64,000 nt of DNA from Colocasia esculenta. Taxonomy: Eukaryota > Streptophyta > Magnoliopsida > Alismatales > Araceae. A program made the translations under genes and the position numbers. Where the stretch lies: contig CM024753.1 in assembly GCA_014218235.1 (NCBI GenBank), positions 186,596,348-186,660,347 on the forward strand. Reading direction: 5' to 3'. The notes beneath the pieces were generated by a model that worked only from the letters and a program-made list of their open reading frames with translations, did not search any database and had not been told where the DNA came from. This document shows, one piece after another, positions 23,934 to 35,052 of the stretch. Every line of letters begins with the position of its first letter. The stretch's first letter is position 1.

Positions 23934-25648
23934 TGTAGACACCCATTTTCGGCCCATAAGTTGAGCACATTTCTTGTCCATATCATTGATGTCCCAAATT
24001 GATCATCACTTTGGAGTCCTTCTCTGGCCCATCATGAGCCCATTCACTCTTAATTTCAAGCCCATTCTCAAGCTCATAGCCAAGATCCACTTAAAACATC
24101 AAAATTGTGCAATCTGCCCAATCCTGTGAACATGCCTTCACTTTGAGAGCTCCTAACGTCCTCATTTACAATCGAAATTTGGCATATCATACCATCATTT
24201 TGTAACCCTCTGAGTCTAGAATTCAATGCAACAAACGACTCATCAATCCGATGTCTGTGGAGAGAGTTATGGCCCTTTTCGTGGGACCTACGCGGACTAT
24301 CTTATAGTCGCGGCCTGGTGCATGGACGCGACAAGAACGTGGCCCCACGATCCGACGCGACAGCACCATGCACATAAACACGTTTTTACGTGATTTTCAG
24401 CCTCTCTCTCCATCCTAGAGCCTATCTAAAGTCTCTTTGAGTTGGATTACGACCTAAACCTCCTATCCTCATCCCTAGGGAGCCCCCAAGTCCATCCAAA
24501 CTCTAGATAGACTCCCCAACTCTCCCACAATTTGGGCTCTCTCTCTAACTCGGGATTGGACTCTATCTCTATCTAAAACACATCCTAGGACTCTCTAGGG
24601 GATAGAGGTAGGCTACCACTACGAGGAGAGGTCCCTAGAGGCTCTGCCCACGAGGTCCGATCGTCCCCAAGGCAGAGGAGGAGCTGTTCTTCCCGTTTTC
24701 CTTCTTTCTCTCTCCTTTTTCTCTCTCATATCGCCTCCAAGACCAGCAGTGCTTGCACGTCTTGTGGAGATCGAACCAGGCCAAATCTCTTCGATGTTTC
24801 TTCATCAAAGTTACTCTCCACGGAGCCCTCTTCAACCTCGAAGTAGAATCACGTCAATTGGTGGCTTGTGCGAAAAGTTACAGCAGATTGATCTTCACTT
24901 TCTCTCTCATATCGAGATCTGCACATGCGGGATTATCATCTCTTCCACAGCCCAAACTAGACCAGATCTCTTCAAGATGTCTTCATGAAAGTTGTTCACG
25001 AAAACCTCCTCTCCGACCTCCAACTGGAATCACATCAAACGGGGCAGTATCTGTTTAGTTTTGATTTTTACTTTCTTTTCCACGTTTTTACACATGTATG
25101 CATGAGTTAGGATTCCTCCTTCTCCTCTTCCATGATTTCTCCCCATACATATTCCTCCCCATGTTTTCCTACTACCCAAGGGGTTTAAAAACCACCCCCC
25201 AGGTCCGTTCCCTCCATGCTCCATATCTTTCTTCCATTTAAGAATAGCTACTACACTTAACATAGTCTGACAGGGTTTTATTTCTTGTTTTCGTTGTTTT
25301 GACAGGCACCCAAGCGAAGATCCACGAGCGACTCTTGTCCTCTGACCGGCTGGAGGACGGGAAGGAGGTTCCATCCATCATCACCCGCACAGAAGAGAAT
25401 GCGACGGTGTAGGGCGACGCGACAAGAGACGCGTCAGCTAGGGGTGACGCGATATCAGTACTGTCGCGGCAACCATGACTGCCGCGACATAAGGTACACC
25501 CCCGCTCTCTCCTTTTCCTAGAGTAGTTAGCCCAGACATTTCTCTTCTCATTAGGCAACTCTCTAGGTGGCGATCACATCCTATTTTCCATGCTATCATA
25601 TTTGGTATTCATGTTTGTGTTGAGGGGGGGACAATCCCTATGATTACA
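23934..25648 (+). mobile_element. Diverged LTR (1715 bp) shared by segment E and copy B
   Basis: It starts TGTAGACACC and ends TGATTACA, with a PPT on its left and a PBS on its right (25654-25672), so it is at once the 3' LTR of E and the 5' LTR of B. It is clearly more divergent from, and about 290 bp longer than, the other LTRs, yet R-U5 blocks remain alignable (GGTTTAAAAA...CCTCCATGCT and the GC-rich cassette 25306-25493). The 3' LTR of B at 42584 is of the other type. Confidence 0.8.
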
Positions 25649-25653
25649 CCTTT

Positions 25654-25672
25654 TGGCGATCACGGTGGGACC
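25654..25672 (+). other. Primer-binding site, copy B
   Basis: TGGCGATCACGGTGGGACC, starting 5 nt after the LTR end. It begins with TGG as expected for pairing with a tRNA CCA end. The sequence looks like the complement of an arginine tRNA 3' end, as reported for Ogre elements; that assignment is from memory and not checked. Confidence 0.8.
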
Positions 25673-26860
25673 TTCATTGCCACCCTCGTGGATTTTTGAT
25701 TGTTTGCCTACCATGTGTTCCTCTTTATTTGTCATTATGGTGCCCTATTAGTTTCTTGTTCATCATTCCCTGTGTTTCTCGTGTTATGTTTTAGTCGCGA
25801 CCTGTCGCGGCGACACGATCAGGTCGCGTCGTGTTTAGGCGACGTGTCAACAGGTTAGTCCTCTTATCCATTATACCTACTTTGCCTTGTGTCTATGAGA
25901 TCATGCTTCGTTGTAATATCTCCTTGTTTCATATGTCGCTGTGTATTTGAGTGTTAGAATCCTGTTAGGTCCGAATTTCTCTTTTATTTTAATTGTAAGT
26001 TTTTGGTTCAATTAGCGGCGTATGGTGAGGACGCGACATGGTCGTGTCGGGGATCAGCGTCGCGTAATCAGGTACGCTTTGTGTGTTATTGTATTACTTC
26101 ATGAATCGGTTTCTGTGTGTTCCATGATCCATGTGGTGTTGATTTACTGCTTTGGTATCATTTCTTATCTGTTAGGATAGTCTGTTTGAGTTATTTGACG
26201 ACCTTTTGTGTGTTTCGGGCCTCTGTCCATACCGCGGCGGGTCGCCCCGCCGCGATAAGGTCGCCGCGTGTACGGCCGCTGTGACTCGGCCCGAGACCCA
26301 TCCGGTCGCCTTGTTTGCTTCTCATCTATCACTTGTACATACATTTTGGGCATTTAGGCCCATTGCATACGCTTCTGAAACCCATTTGTTAGGTTTCCCC
26401 TTGGATGAGTGAGTCCTCTCACCTACGAGCACTCGTAGGCTGACTCGGGCCCACCTTCCGAGGACCTCCGTAAGTCCCCGTGGCCGTACGCACATTGCGG
26501 TCCGCCGGGCTGGTTGTACCAGTTGTACCCTTTAGTTCGAGCCACCCCTTCGCGCGTAAACATACCATCCCCTAGTTTCACCGGAGTACTCGAGTCCATA
26601 CCCATTAAGGTCCACTTGACCGAGTGTCATCTCCTTAATTAATTCATCATAAGGTCAAGTTCAAACCTTAAGAAATTTGCGCTTTAAACATGACAACTTG
26701 AGTGTTCATCCCTCCTCCTCTCAGTCTTTCTTGCTGTGTTTGAGTCTAGATCTTGTCTGTATCACCCCCCTATTAGTCTTGGGGGTGTATGCGTCTTTGT
26801 TTAGGGAGATCAAGTCCGTCCCCTTCTTTCTTTGTACCTTATCATAATCCCCTCTTCGAC
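25673..26860 (+). promoter_or_regulatory. 5' leader of copy B with two GC-rich cassettes
   Basis: A 1.2-kb untranslated stretch between PBS and gag ATG, conserved in copy A (60555-61741). Two GC-rich blocks, 25795-25853 (59 nt) and 26016-26071 (56 nt), are each preceded by a T-rich run ending TTAG or ATTAG and followed by CAG/GTTAG or CAG/GTACG, which looks like exon borders. A third GC-rich block lies at 26225-26300. A perfect hairpin is at 26422-26439. No conserved protein is seen. Confidence 0.6.
26422..26439. repeat. 8-bp stem hairpin in the leader (copy B)
   Basis: CCTACGAG-CA-CTCGTAGG. The identical structure is at 60975-60992 in copy A. A self-complementary leader element could serve RNA dimerisation or packaging, which is inference only. 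Confidence 0.7.
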
Positions 26861-28551
26861 ATGGACCAATTCCGGGTCCTTGTCAACGATGCCCTTCCCC
26901 TCGGTTTGCTCGAGGAGGTGGCCCAACCTTCCATGGCCACTCTCCCGGGGCATATCCAGCCTCCCTCCATCACCGGGGTTCGATCTCGTCCTGCTTCTCC
27001 TCCTGGGGGTGATGACCCCCATTCTCAATTCAGCCAGCTCCTTCCTCACCTCACTCTGGACCAGGTCTGAGAGTTCATAGCTGCTGCCAAGGGGAAACAA
27101 CCTTTATCTCCCCGGGGTCAAAATTCAGTCCGACCGGCGGATTTCTCCGCCCACGTCGCTTCAGCTCCCCACCTCTCTTCGTCTGGGGCAGATCCTACAC
27201 CTCTCCGCCCTCGGGCCATTCATTTTTCAGAACCAAGCTACCTTCCCCCACGAGAGGTCCGGCCCCGATCTCCTCCAACTACATATTATGCGGCCGAGCC
27301 AGCTCCTCTCCCTCGCGAGAGGTCTCACTCCTTTGAGCAGCCTCGCTCCCTTGTCTCTACGCATCAAGTCCAATCTCCCTCCGATTTCTTTGCGGAGTGG
27401 ACAAGCATGAAGAAGGAGCTTCATGACCTCCGGAGACAGATCGATCCCCGGAAGGTATCCGACATTGCCCTCCCATACTTCCAATACCTCCGGGTGCCTC
27501 CCCAGTCCGAGCTCCCTGTATATCGTCGATACTCTGGGGTAGGGGACCCATATGTTCATCTGAAGGACTTCGTCTATGAATCAGCACCACACAAGTATGA
27601 CCGCCATCTCATGGCGTACCTGTTCATAAAATCCTTAGATGGTCCAGCTTTGGAGTGGTTCTATTCATTGCCTCCCGAGGAAGCCGAGGACTTCCAAATC
27701 GTCCAAGAAAGGTTTCTGCAGCAATTCCAGGATCGGGTGGGACCCGAATATTCTTTTGTGGATTTAGTAGCTGAAAAGATGAAGCCAGAAGAGGAGTTCT
27801 CCACCTATGCTGACCGGTGGCGCTCCTTGGCCGCCAAAGTCCGTTGCCCAATGCTTGAGGAGGAAAGGTAAAGTTGTTGATCTCCAATGCCACACCAACC
27901 TACCGAGCTATTCTGGCCATGAACGACATTTCTACCATGCACCAACTATATAGTCGAGCCCGTTTCATTCAAACCCAACTCAAGGACTCGCCTATACATT
28001 CCATGTTTGAAACCCCCAAGGCCTATTATGCCAAGAAGCCGCAAGGCCCAGTCACCGAGGGGATCCAAACCAACGAACAAGTAGGTGCCGTTAGCAATCC
28101 ACAACGCCCAGTAGGTAGGTCTCCCTATACCCAACAAACCCAACAGTCTTGGAACAACAACAACAATAGACAGCCACCTCCTCAAGGACAAAATCCTCCC
28201 CAAGATCAGCGCCAATACTCCCAGGTCCCTCCACCTCAAAATGGCTATGCCCCCAAGAAGCCCAATGGACCCAAAAGAGCCCAATACCCTCCTTTGCCCG
28301 AGTCTCTAGCTGATATCTTTGCAGCCCTCATGTCACTAAATGCCTTAAGATTCCCTCCTGAGAAGGCAAATTGGAACATGGCGGCCGATCAAACAAAGTA
28401 CTGCGTCTACCACCGTCACCCGGGCCACAATGTGTCGGATTACTTTTAGTTCCGGGACATGATATACGACCTTCATGAGCAGAATCAAATTGACAGGGCA
28501 GAGATGAAAAGGCTGATCCAAACCTTGAGGGATCAACAGGGCCAGAGGTAG
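26861..28551 (+). pseudogene. gag: gag, copy B
   Basis: Starts at ATG 26861 (MDQFRVL). A Pro/Ser-rich N-terminal part is followed by the retrotransposon gag core at about 27440-27860 (YSGVGDPYVHLKDFVYE, then ALEWFYSLPP) and a zinc-knuckle-like YC-x-YHRHPGHNVSD word near 28400. Damage: TGA at 27068-27070 (also present in A), a 1-nt deletion near 27868 that shifts the frame, a TAG at 28447 that also lacks the last Cys of the knuckle, and a TAG at 28549. Frame analysis shows that gag and pro form one frame joined by a Gln-rich linker. Gag would package genomic RNA into cytoplasmic particles. Confidence 0.85.
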
Positions 28552-28690
28552 CAGCAGCAACAGCAGAGGCGACAGCAGCCGCAACAGCAGCAGCAGCAGC
28601 AGCAACAACAACAACAACAGCAATACCAACCCTTCCAGCAGCAATATCAGCAACAACAACAACAACAACAGCCGCAGCAGCCGGCAAATG
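28545..28690 (+). repeat. CAG/CAA (poly-Gln) repeat in gag-pro, copy B
   Basis: A nearly pure CAR-codon stretch with a few CGA and CCG interruptions, followed by a Pro-rich linker. Copy A has the matching block at 58738-58868 with different repeat numbers. Poly-Leu frames on the other strand are artefacts. Confidence 0.85.
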
Positions 28691-30490
28691 ACCTAGGCAT
28701 AATTCGCAATCCCATGCCGCAGCATCAGCCCGCTCCAAACCCCCAGCCGGCTCCACCACCTCCTCCACCCGCACACGTTAACCCTGTCATCCACCATCCA
28801 CCACCAGAAGCCTAGTGGGCCTTCGATGACGAACATGAGGTAGGCCAACTTCTGGTTATTTCTCACGTCACGCCCACTACCCCCACGCCTACATCCGCTG
28901 TACCTCCCTCCTTCACACCCCATATTGCTACCCTCACTTCTCCATCCTATTCCCTCGTCATATCACCCATTATCCCTCCACCAAGCAATATCCCTTTCTC
29001 CCCTACGCCAGCGTCTTTGCTAGCCAACCCTTCTATCCTTGACACCTCTACCACTCCACTCCACCATAACCTTGCCCTCCGGAGCGGGCGAATGTTCCAG
29101 CGGATGTACCCTAACGCATCCATGCCTATGCCAGGTCAAGCAGCTCAACAAATTGGCAACCAGCAACAACAAGATACAGAAGAGATTGATCCAGTCCCGG
29201 GGACCCAATATGATATCTTGAAGCATCTGGATCAGACCCCCGTCAAGATTTCTATATTAGAGCTAATTAAAAGGTCGCAGACTCATCAGGACGCCCTAAG
29301 GGCCTTTTTGAAAAAAGTCATGGTTAGCGAAGACATGAATCCGGATAACCTGCCCTCAGTGCTCTCAATTGTGAACAAAGGACCCACTATTACTTTCTCT
29401 GATGGTGAGTTGGCTCCCCCAGAAGCCAGAAAGATGCCCTTATGTGTGACACTCACCATAAACAAAGTGGCCGTCGATGCAGCTCTAGTAGACACGGGAG
29501 CTTCTATCAATGTTTGTCCATTAAGCACCCTTAGAGCATGCAATATATCAGAGCGTCAGCTGCAGCCCACACCCACCACCATCGCTGCTTATGACAATTC
29601 ACGACGTGCCTGCCATGGAGTCATCACATTACAAGCGGAATTGGGCCCTCTCGTCATGTCTGTGGAATTCTATGTATTGAACATTGATCATACCTACAAG
29701 GCCATCTTAGGGCGCCCATGGATTGAATCGTTAGGGGCAGTGCCATCTACAGCACATCAGTGTCTGAAATTCCCCTTCCAAGGGCGGATAGTCAAGGTGA
29801 AAAGTGTGACAACAACACATACAGTGGAAGCCATTGAGAGAGTGCTGCCGTCAGTATGGCCGTCCAATAAGCCCATCATCTTGGTGCTTGACGTCAACTA
29901 CACTTGGGCCTATACATTCTCTTCTAACCGCCCAATTGTGTCTCCACCTATAATGGCGATCAAGAAAGATGTGAGCACAAATGCAAAGGGGTGGGATATC
30001 ATGTTTAGGCTTGGTTATCAGTCGGGAAAAGGTCTAGGTGCCCACCTCCAGGGGCGAACCAAGACTGTGGCCAGTACCAAGAAATTCACGAGGCATGGCC
30101 TTGGGTACTCAGAATGGGCCGTTTTCTCATCTCCTTCACAACCGGACCATGGCCCACTCACTTGGTCCCTATATGAGCACTTTGTCAGAGGGCCCATCCA
30201 GCCCGGATATAACACCATCATAAAAGCACCAAGGTCAGCCTATCAGGCTTTAGAGGAGTAGCAGCCCAACAAGAAGAAGGGGACCGAGGAGGATACTGAA
30301 GACCCGGATCAAGATGATATCGCCTCATCAGTCAGTCTATTGTTTGAAAAATCAGAAGCTAAGGAAGAAGAGCCAGAATTAGAAGACCTTATTTCTGCGG
30401 TCAATCGGCTGTTCAGCGAAGAAGATGTGCCGTAAGTGGCAGCGCTATCAACATCAGCAACCACCTCCAGGCGACAGTTGCCTGGATTTG
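28691..30490 (+). pseudogene. pro: Protease and G-patch part of gag-pro, copy B
   Basis: After a Pro-rich linker, a retropepsin domain shows the catalytic LVDTGASINVCPL word near 29490 and the ILGRPWIESL word near 29710. Then a G-patch (GWDIMFRLGYQSGKGLGA) lies at about 29992-30045, and an acidic tail follows. It matures Gag-Pol; the G-patch is a Gly-rich RNA-binding motif also found next to retroviral proteases. Damage: TAG at 30259 and TAA at 30433. The frame then reaches TTTG/GTGAGG at 30490, a likely splice donor, where copy A has GTAAGA. Ogre elements are known to have an intron between pro and RT. Confidence 0.8.
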
Positions 30491-31176
30491 GTGAGGAAAA
30501 TCAGTGGGATCATTCACCCCTGCTTGTACAGGAGCTCTGGCTAGGGTTCTCCCAGCCTCCTACTCATCTTATTTCGTCCATACTCGATTTTAATGTTTGT
30601 TTCATTCCTCTGCCTCTCCCCTTCGTTATTCAAATCTCACCCGACGCCGTTGAGGCGTTCATTCGTCCTTCACCCCGCTTCATCATTTTCTTTAATGGTT
30701 AGGTCCTATCTTTTTACCGAAGCCATTTAATCTAATATAATTCCTTTCATTCAAAAATCAAAACAAATAGAAAGTTCAAAAAAAATCAAAAAACAAAAAA
30801 GTGTGTCCTCCTGCTCCTGACGGCGATCCCCGTCACCTGCCTCCTGCTCCTACTCCCGACAACGATCCCCGTCACATCCCTCCTGCTCCTGCTTCCGACG
30901 GCGATCCCCATCACATCCCTCCTACCCCTACTCCCGACGGCGATCCCCGTCACCTCCCTCCTGCTCCTACTCCCGACGGCGATCCCCGTCACATCCCTCT
31001 TGCTCCTGTTTCCGACGGTGATCCATGTCACCCCCCTCCTGCTCCTGCTCTCCATGGCGATCCCCGTCACCTCCCTATTTTCTCCTGCTCTCGACGGCGA
31101 TCCCCGTCACATCTGCTCCCCGGCGGCCATCGTCGTCCTTCTTTGCTCCATTCGTGCCTACACCTGGTGGCTAGAC
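30491..31176 (+). other. Putative intron/linker between pro and pol, copy B
   Basis: T/C-rich sequence without a sustained frame (30530-30800), followed by the 39-bp minisatellite. It begins with a plausible donor (GTGAGG). A clear acceptor is not obvious; the pol frame is open from at least 31000. Equivalent to 56408-56930 in copy A. Confidence 0.5.
30803..31118 (+). repeat. 39-bp minisatellite, 8 units (copy B)
   Basis: The unit contains GACGGCGATCCCCGTCAC preceded by CTCCTGCTCCT-like runs. In one frame it reads PPAPTPDGDPRH. Eight imperfect units here, four in copy A (56465-56625). Indels in the unit change the frame between copies. Confidence 0.8.
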
Positions 31177-34100
31177 ATGGCCATTTCGGGCGATTCGGGT
31201 GAGGGGCCTTCTGCTCCCCTACACCCCGATGCTGTTGTCGGCACCCTGAGCTCGGGTGGCCCGCTTCCTCCTCCAGCCCCATTGGAGGACCTTCACGGCC
31301 CTGCCGCACCCTTTGTTTTCTGGTCCAATAAACCTCTGGATGCTTCTCCAGAGCCTCCTGTAAATATTAAATCTAGTCTAAGTTCAGGGGTAGGTTTTGG
31401 TAAGTCCCCGTCCCCGTCTAGGAAAAAGAAGGGTAGTGGCATACCCCATAGATATCTCTTAGACCTAGTTCAAAGGTGTGGCGCTCTTCTAGCTGTTGAA
31501 GAGTTCGCCCAAGAGGCAGTGGTCCTGAACTTAGAGGAGATACCTATAGAGGAAGGGCTAGACGATGGCTTTGGGATATATGAAATTGTAGCCGAAGAGG
31601 ACCCATTAGATGAGAGCAATGACTGTGAGATAGAAGATGCTGCTGAGGCGTATGCTAGTGGTATGAGGAGATTCGATGAACCTACCTCAGCAGTCGATGA
31701 ACCTACTAAGGAGGTAAACGTGGGAACTGAAGAGGACCCCAGGCTTTTAACCATATCTTCCGGTCTCCCTTCTGAAGAAGAAGAATTACTCATAGAAATG
31801 TTGAGGGAGTTTAAGGATTCCTATGCTTGGTCCTACAATGACATGCCTGGCATTGACCCTGATTTGGTAGAACATAGGCTGATCTTGAAGCCAGGGGCAG
31901 TTGCCGTCAAACAAAAGTTAAGAAGGTTCCTCCCCCACATCGCTTTGAAGATGAAATAGGAAATTGATAAATTACACAAAGCCAAGTTCATATGTGTAGT
32001 CCTCTATCCTTTGTGTGTGGCGAACATTGTCCCGGTCATGAAAAGGACGGAAGAGTGCGTATCTGCATAAACTTCCGGGACTTGAATAAGGCATGTCCTA
32101 AAGATGATTTCCCCTTACCTCACTTGGACGTCCTAATTAATAATACAACAGGGTTCAAAACTCTATCATTCATCGATGGGTATTCCGGCTAAAATCAAAT
32201 TCGTCTAGCCCCGGAGGATCAAGAGAAGACCTCCTTCACCACCCCATGGGGAACATATTGCTATGTGGTCATGCCGTTTGGACTGAAGAATGCCGGCGCC
32301 ACTTATCAAAGAGCAATGCTAGCTATCTTCCACGACATGATTCATATTGATGTTGAGGTTTATGTGGATGATATCGTGGTGAAGTCGTGGACTCAAAGAG
32401 AGCATTCCTCCGTGCTTGCCAGGGTGTTTCGCAGTGCACGAGAATATCAATTAAAGATGAATCCAAAGAAGTGCGTGTTCGGGGTTTCTTCAGGTAAGAT
32501 GTTAGGCTTCATTGTTAGTAAATGGGGGATTCAAATAGACCCGCACAAGGCTAAGGCAATAAATGAAATGCCTCCTCCCAAGAACATATCTGAGCTTCGA
32601 GGTTTGATTGGTCGGCTTCAGTTCATAAGGAGGTTCATATCTTAACACTCTCAAAGATGTCGTCCCTTCTATGAACTGTTGAAAGGAGGAGTCAGTTTCG
32701 AATGGAATGCCAAGTGCTAAGAAGCCATTGATGAACTCAAGAGTTATCTTATGAATCCTCCCGTACTTCAGGCTCCCATCCCTGGGAAACCCTTGATTCT
32801 AAATCTGTCAACCATTGAGGACTCCCTAGGAGCTGTCCTTGCTCAGCACGATGAATCCAGCAAAGAAAGGGCAGTCTACTACCTATCTAGGCTCTCCAAT
32901 CCCTCCAAGCTCAAACTCACCACAATGGAGAAAACTTGTGCAGCGCTAGTCTGGGTGGTGCAGAAATTGAAGCACTACCTCCTAGCTCATAAGGTGAGTT
33001 TGATTTCTAGAATGGATCCTATTAGGTATCTCCTTAAGAAGCCAGTCCTCGCCGACAGATTGGCATGCTGGCAAAGCTTCCTCTCCCAATTTTACATCTC
33101 CTTCATAGTTCAGAGAGCCATAAAAGGGTATGCCATTGCTGAGCACCTTGCTCACCTTCCTCTTCCTCATAGTGACACGGTTCAAGAGGAATTCCCCGAT
33201 GAAAACCTGTCACTAATTTCTCACGATCCCTTTTGGTCGCTCCACTTTGATGGGGCTCTCAATTCTAGGGGACGGGGCATAGGAGCTGTTTTGCTCACCC
33301 CAGAAGGGATCACCATTCCTCTAGCCTATCAGCTTCAATTCCATGCCACCAACAACATCTCCGAGTATGAGGCTCTCCTTGCCGGTCTTAACCTCGCCTA
33401 TCTCTTAGGCGCGCATCATCTCAAGATTATAGGAGACTCTCAGCTCGTTCTTTGGCAAGTCCTTTCTACTTATCGCACTCGTGACCCCGAACTCAAGCCT
33501 TATCAAGACCTAGTCACACTCCTAGCCAAGCAATTCTGTCAGCTCATTTACATCCATACCCCTCGCTCTCATAATATCTTGGCCGATGCTTTGGCATCAC
33601 TAGCCTCATCCCTCTCCTTCCCTCTTAGCCGCAGTGCTGAGACGATCACCGTTCAAAGGTTAGAAGCTCCCTCCACTCAGGACCCTTGGTTCATTGACCT
33701 TAGGAGCTCTCTAGTCTTGAAGGCAGAGAGGAAAGAAGCGAAGGAGTTATTGCTTGTGGAGTTAGGAGAGATGATGGAAGAAGAAAGGCCGTGGTACCAT
33801 GAAATTGAGCAATATTGCCGAGACGGCACCTTCCCAGAAGAAGCTGAAGCAGAGGACAAGAGAGCCATCCATAGAGCAGCATTGAAATATACCCTGATCG
33901 GTGAAGTTCTTTACAGGCGCGCTCTAAATGGAATGCTCCTCTGATGCGTAACAGATGAAGAGGCTTGGAAGATTGTGGAAGGCTCCCACTCCAGCGAGTG
34001 TGGAGGGCATGTGAATAGCCAGATGTTGGCTAAAAAGATTCTTAGGCAGGGCTATTACTGGCCAACCCTAGAAGAAGATTGCGCTATCTACGTTCATAGG

Positions 34101-35052
34101 TTCGTCAAATGCCAAGTCCATGCCGATAAAATCCATGCTCCATCCTCCTCTCTTCATCCACTCTCTTCTCCTTGGCCTTTCTCCATGTGGGCCTTTGATA
34201 TCATCGAGCCTCTGGGTGATCCTAATGCACAGGTAAAACAAAAAATCTTTCATCCTTACTGCTACCGAGTATTTCACCAAATGGGCCGAATCTGAAGCGT
34301 TCGCGGAAATCAAAGGTTCAACCATGTGCAGATTCATCATGAGGAATATCATCGCGCGGTTCGGAGTACCAAGCAGCCTCGTCACCGACAATGGACCGCA
34401 GTTCATATCACAAGACCTTCAAGACCTCTGTAAGAAGTTTAATATTTCTTTGCATCATTCGTCTCCTTACTATCCGCAAGGCAACAGCCAGGCCGAAGCC
34501 ACAAACAAAACACTTTTGAAAATTCTGAAGAAAACTTGTGAGTCTAATAAATTTGCTGATTGGCCAGAAAAACTAATTGAGGCTCTGTGGGCCTACCGCA
34601 CCTCCGTACGAACGCCCACGGGGAAAACTCCTTTCTCACTTACATACGGAATGGAAGCGGCATGCCCACATGAAATCCTCATCCCTTCGCTGAGAATTCA
34701 GTTAGACAAGGAACTTAATCCCGATGAACATCGGGAGGCGTTACTTACACAACTAGAACTCTTAGACGAATGGCACCTAGCTACAGCCGATCATGTGCTT
34801 TCATATCAAAATAGACTCTCAAGATCTTTTCAAAAGAAAGTGATTGAGCACAAATTTCAAGAAGGAGACATAGTTTTGAAGCGTATTTTCATATAACCTG
34901 GAGGTCCAAGGTCAAAATTGTCTGCGAACTGGGAAGGGCCGTACGTCGTTAAAGAAGTATACCCGGAGAACGCGTATAGGCTAGTTAATGCCGATGGCGA
35001 TGAACTCTCTCACCCATGGAATGGATTATATCTTAAAAGATTCTACCCCTGA
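31177..35052 (+). pseudogene. pol: pol, copy B (RT, two RNase H domains, integrase)
   Basis: From about MAISGDSGEG (31177) to the stop at 35050-35052. An acidic N-terminal part precedes RT (YVDDIVVKS near 32355), RNase H (about 32780-33140), archaeal-type RNase H (FDGALNSRG near 33247, SEYEALLAGL near 33361, IIGDSQLV near 33426, NILADALASLAS near 33574), the HHCC finger near 33990-34115, the integrase core (VTDNGPQF near 34383; E of QAEATNK near 34490) and a W-GPYVV C-terminal word. Damage: TAG 31957, frameshift near 32040, TAA 32190, TAA 32643, TGA 33942, and a frameshift near 34240. Two RNase H domains are diagnostic of the Tat clade. Confidence 0.88.

Noticed and set aside
25654..25672. 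A tRNA gene at the PBS
   Set aside because: Only the 19-nt complement of a tRNA 3' end is present, directly after an LTR end.
28345..28774. Poly-Leu and poly-Val/Ala open frames opposite gag
   Set aside because: They are the complement of CAG/CAA codons in gag-pro; the sense frame has the gag knuckle and linker.
31177..35052. Copy B as an active autonomous element
   Set aside because: Multiple stops and frameshifts in gag, pro, pol and both antisense genes, plus mismatched LTRs.
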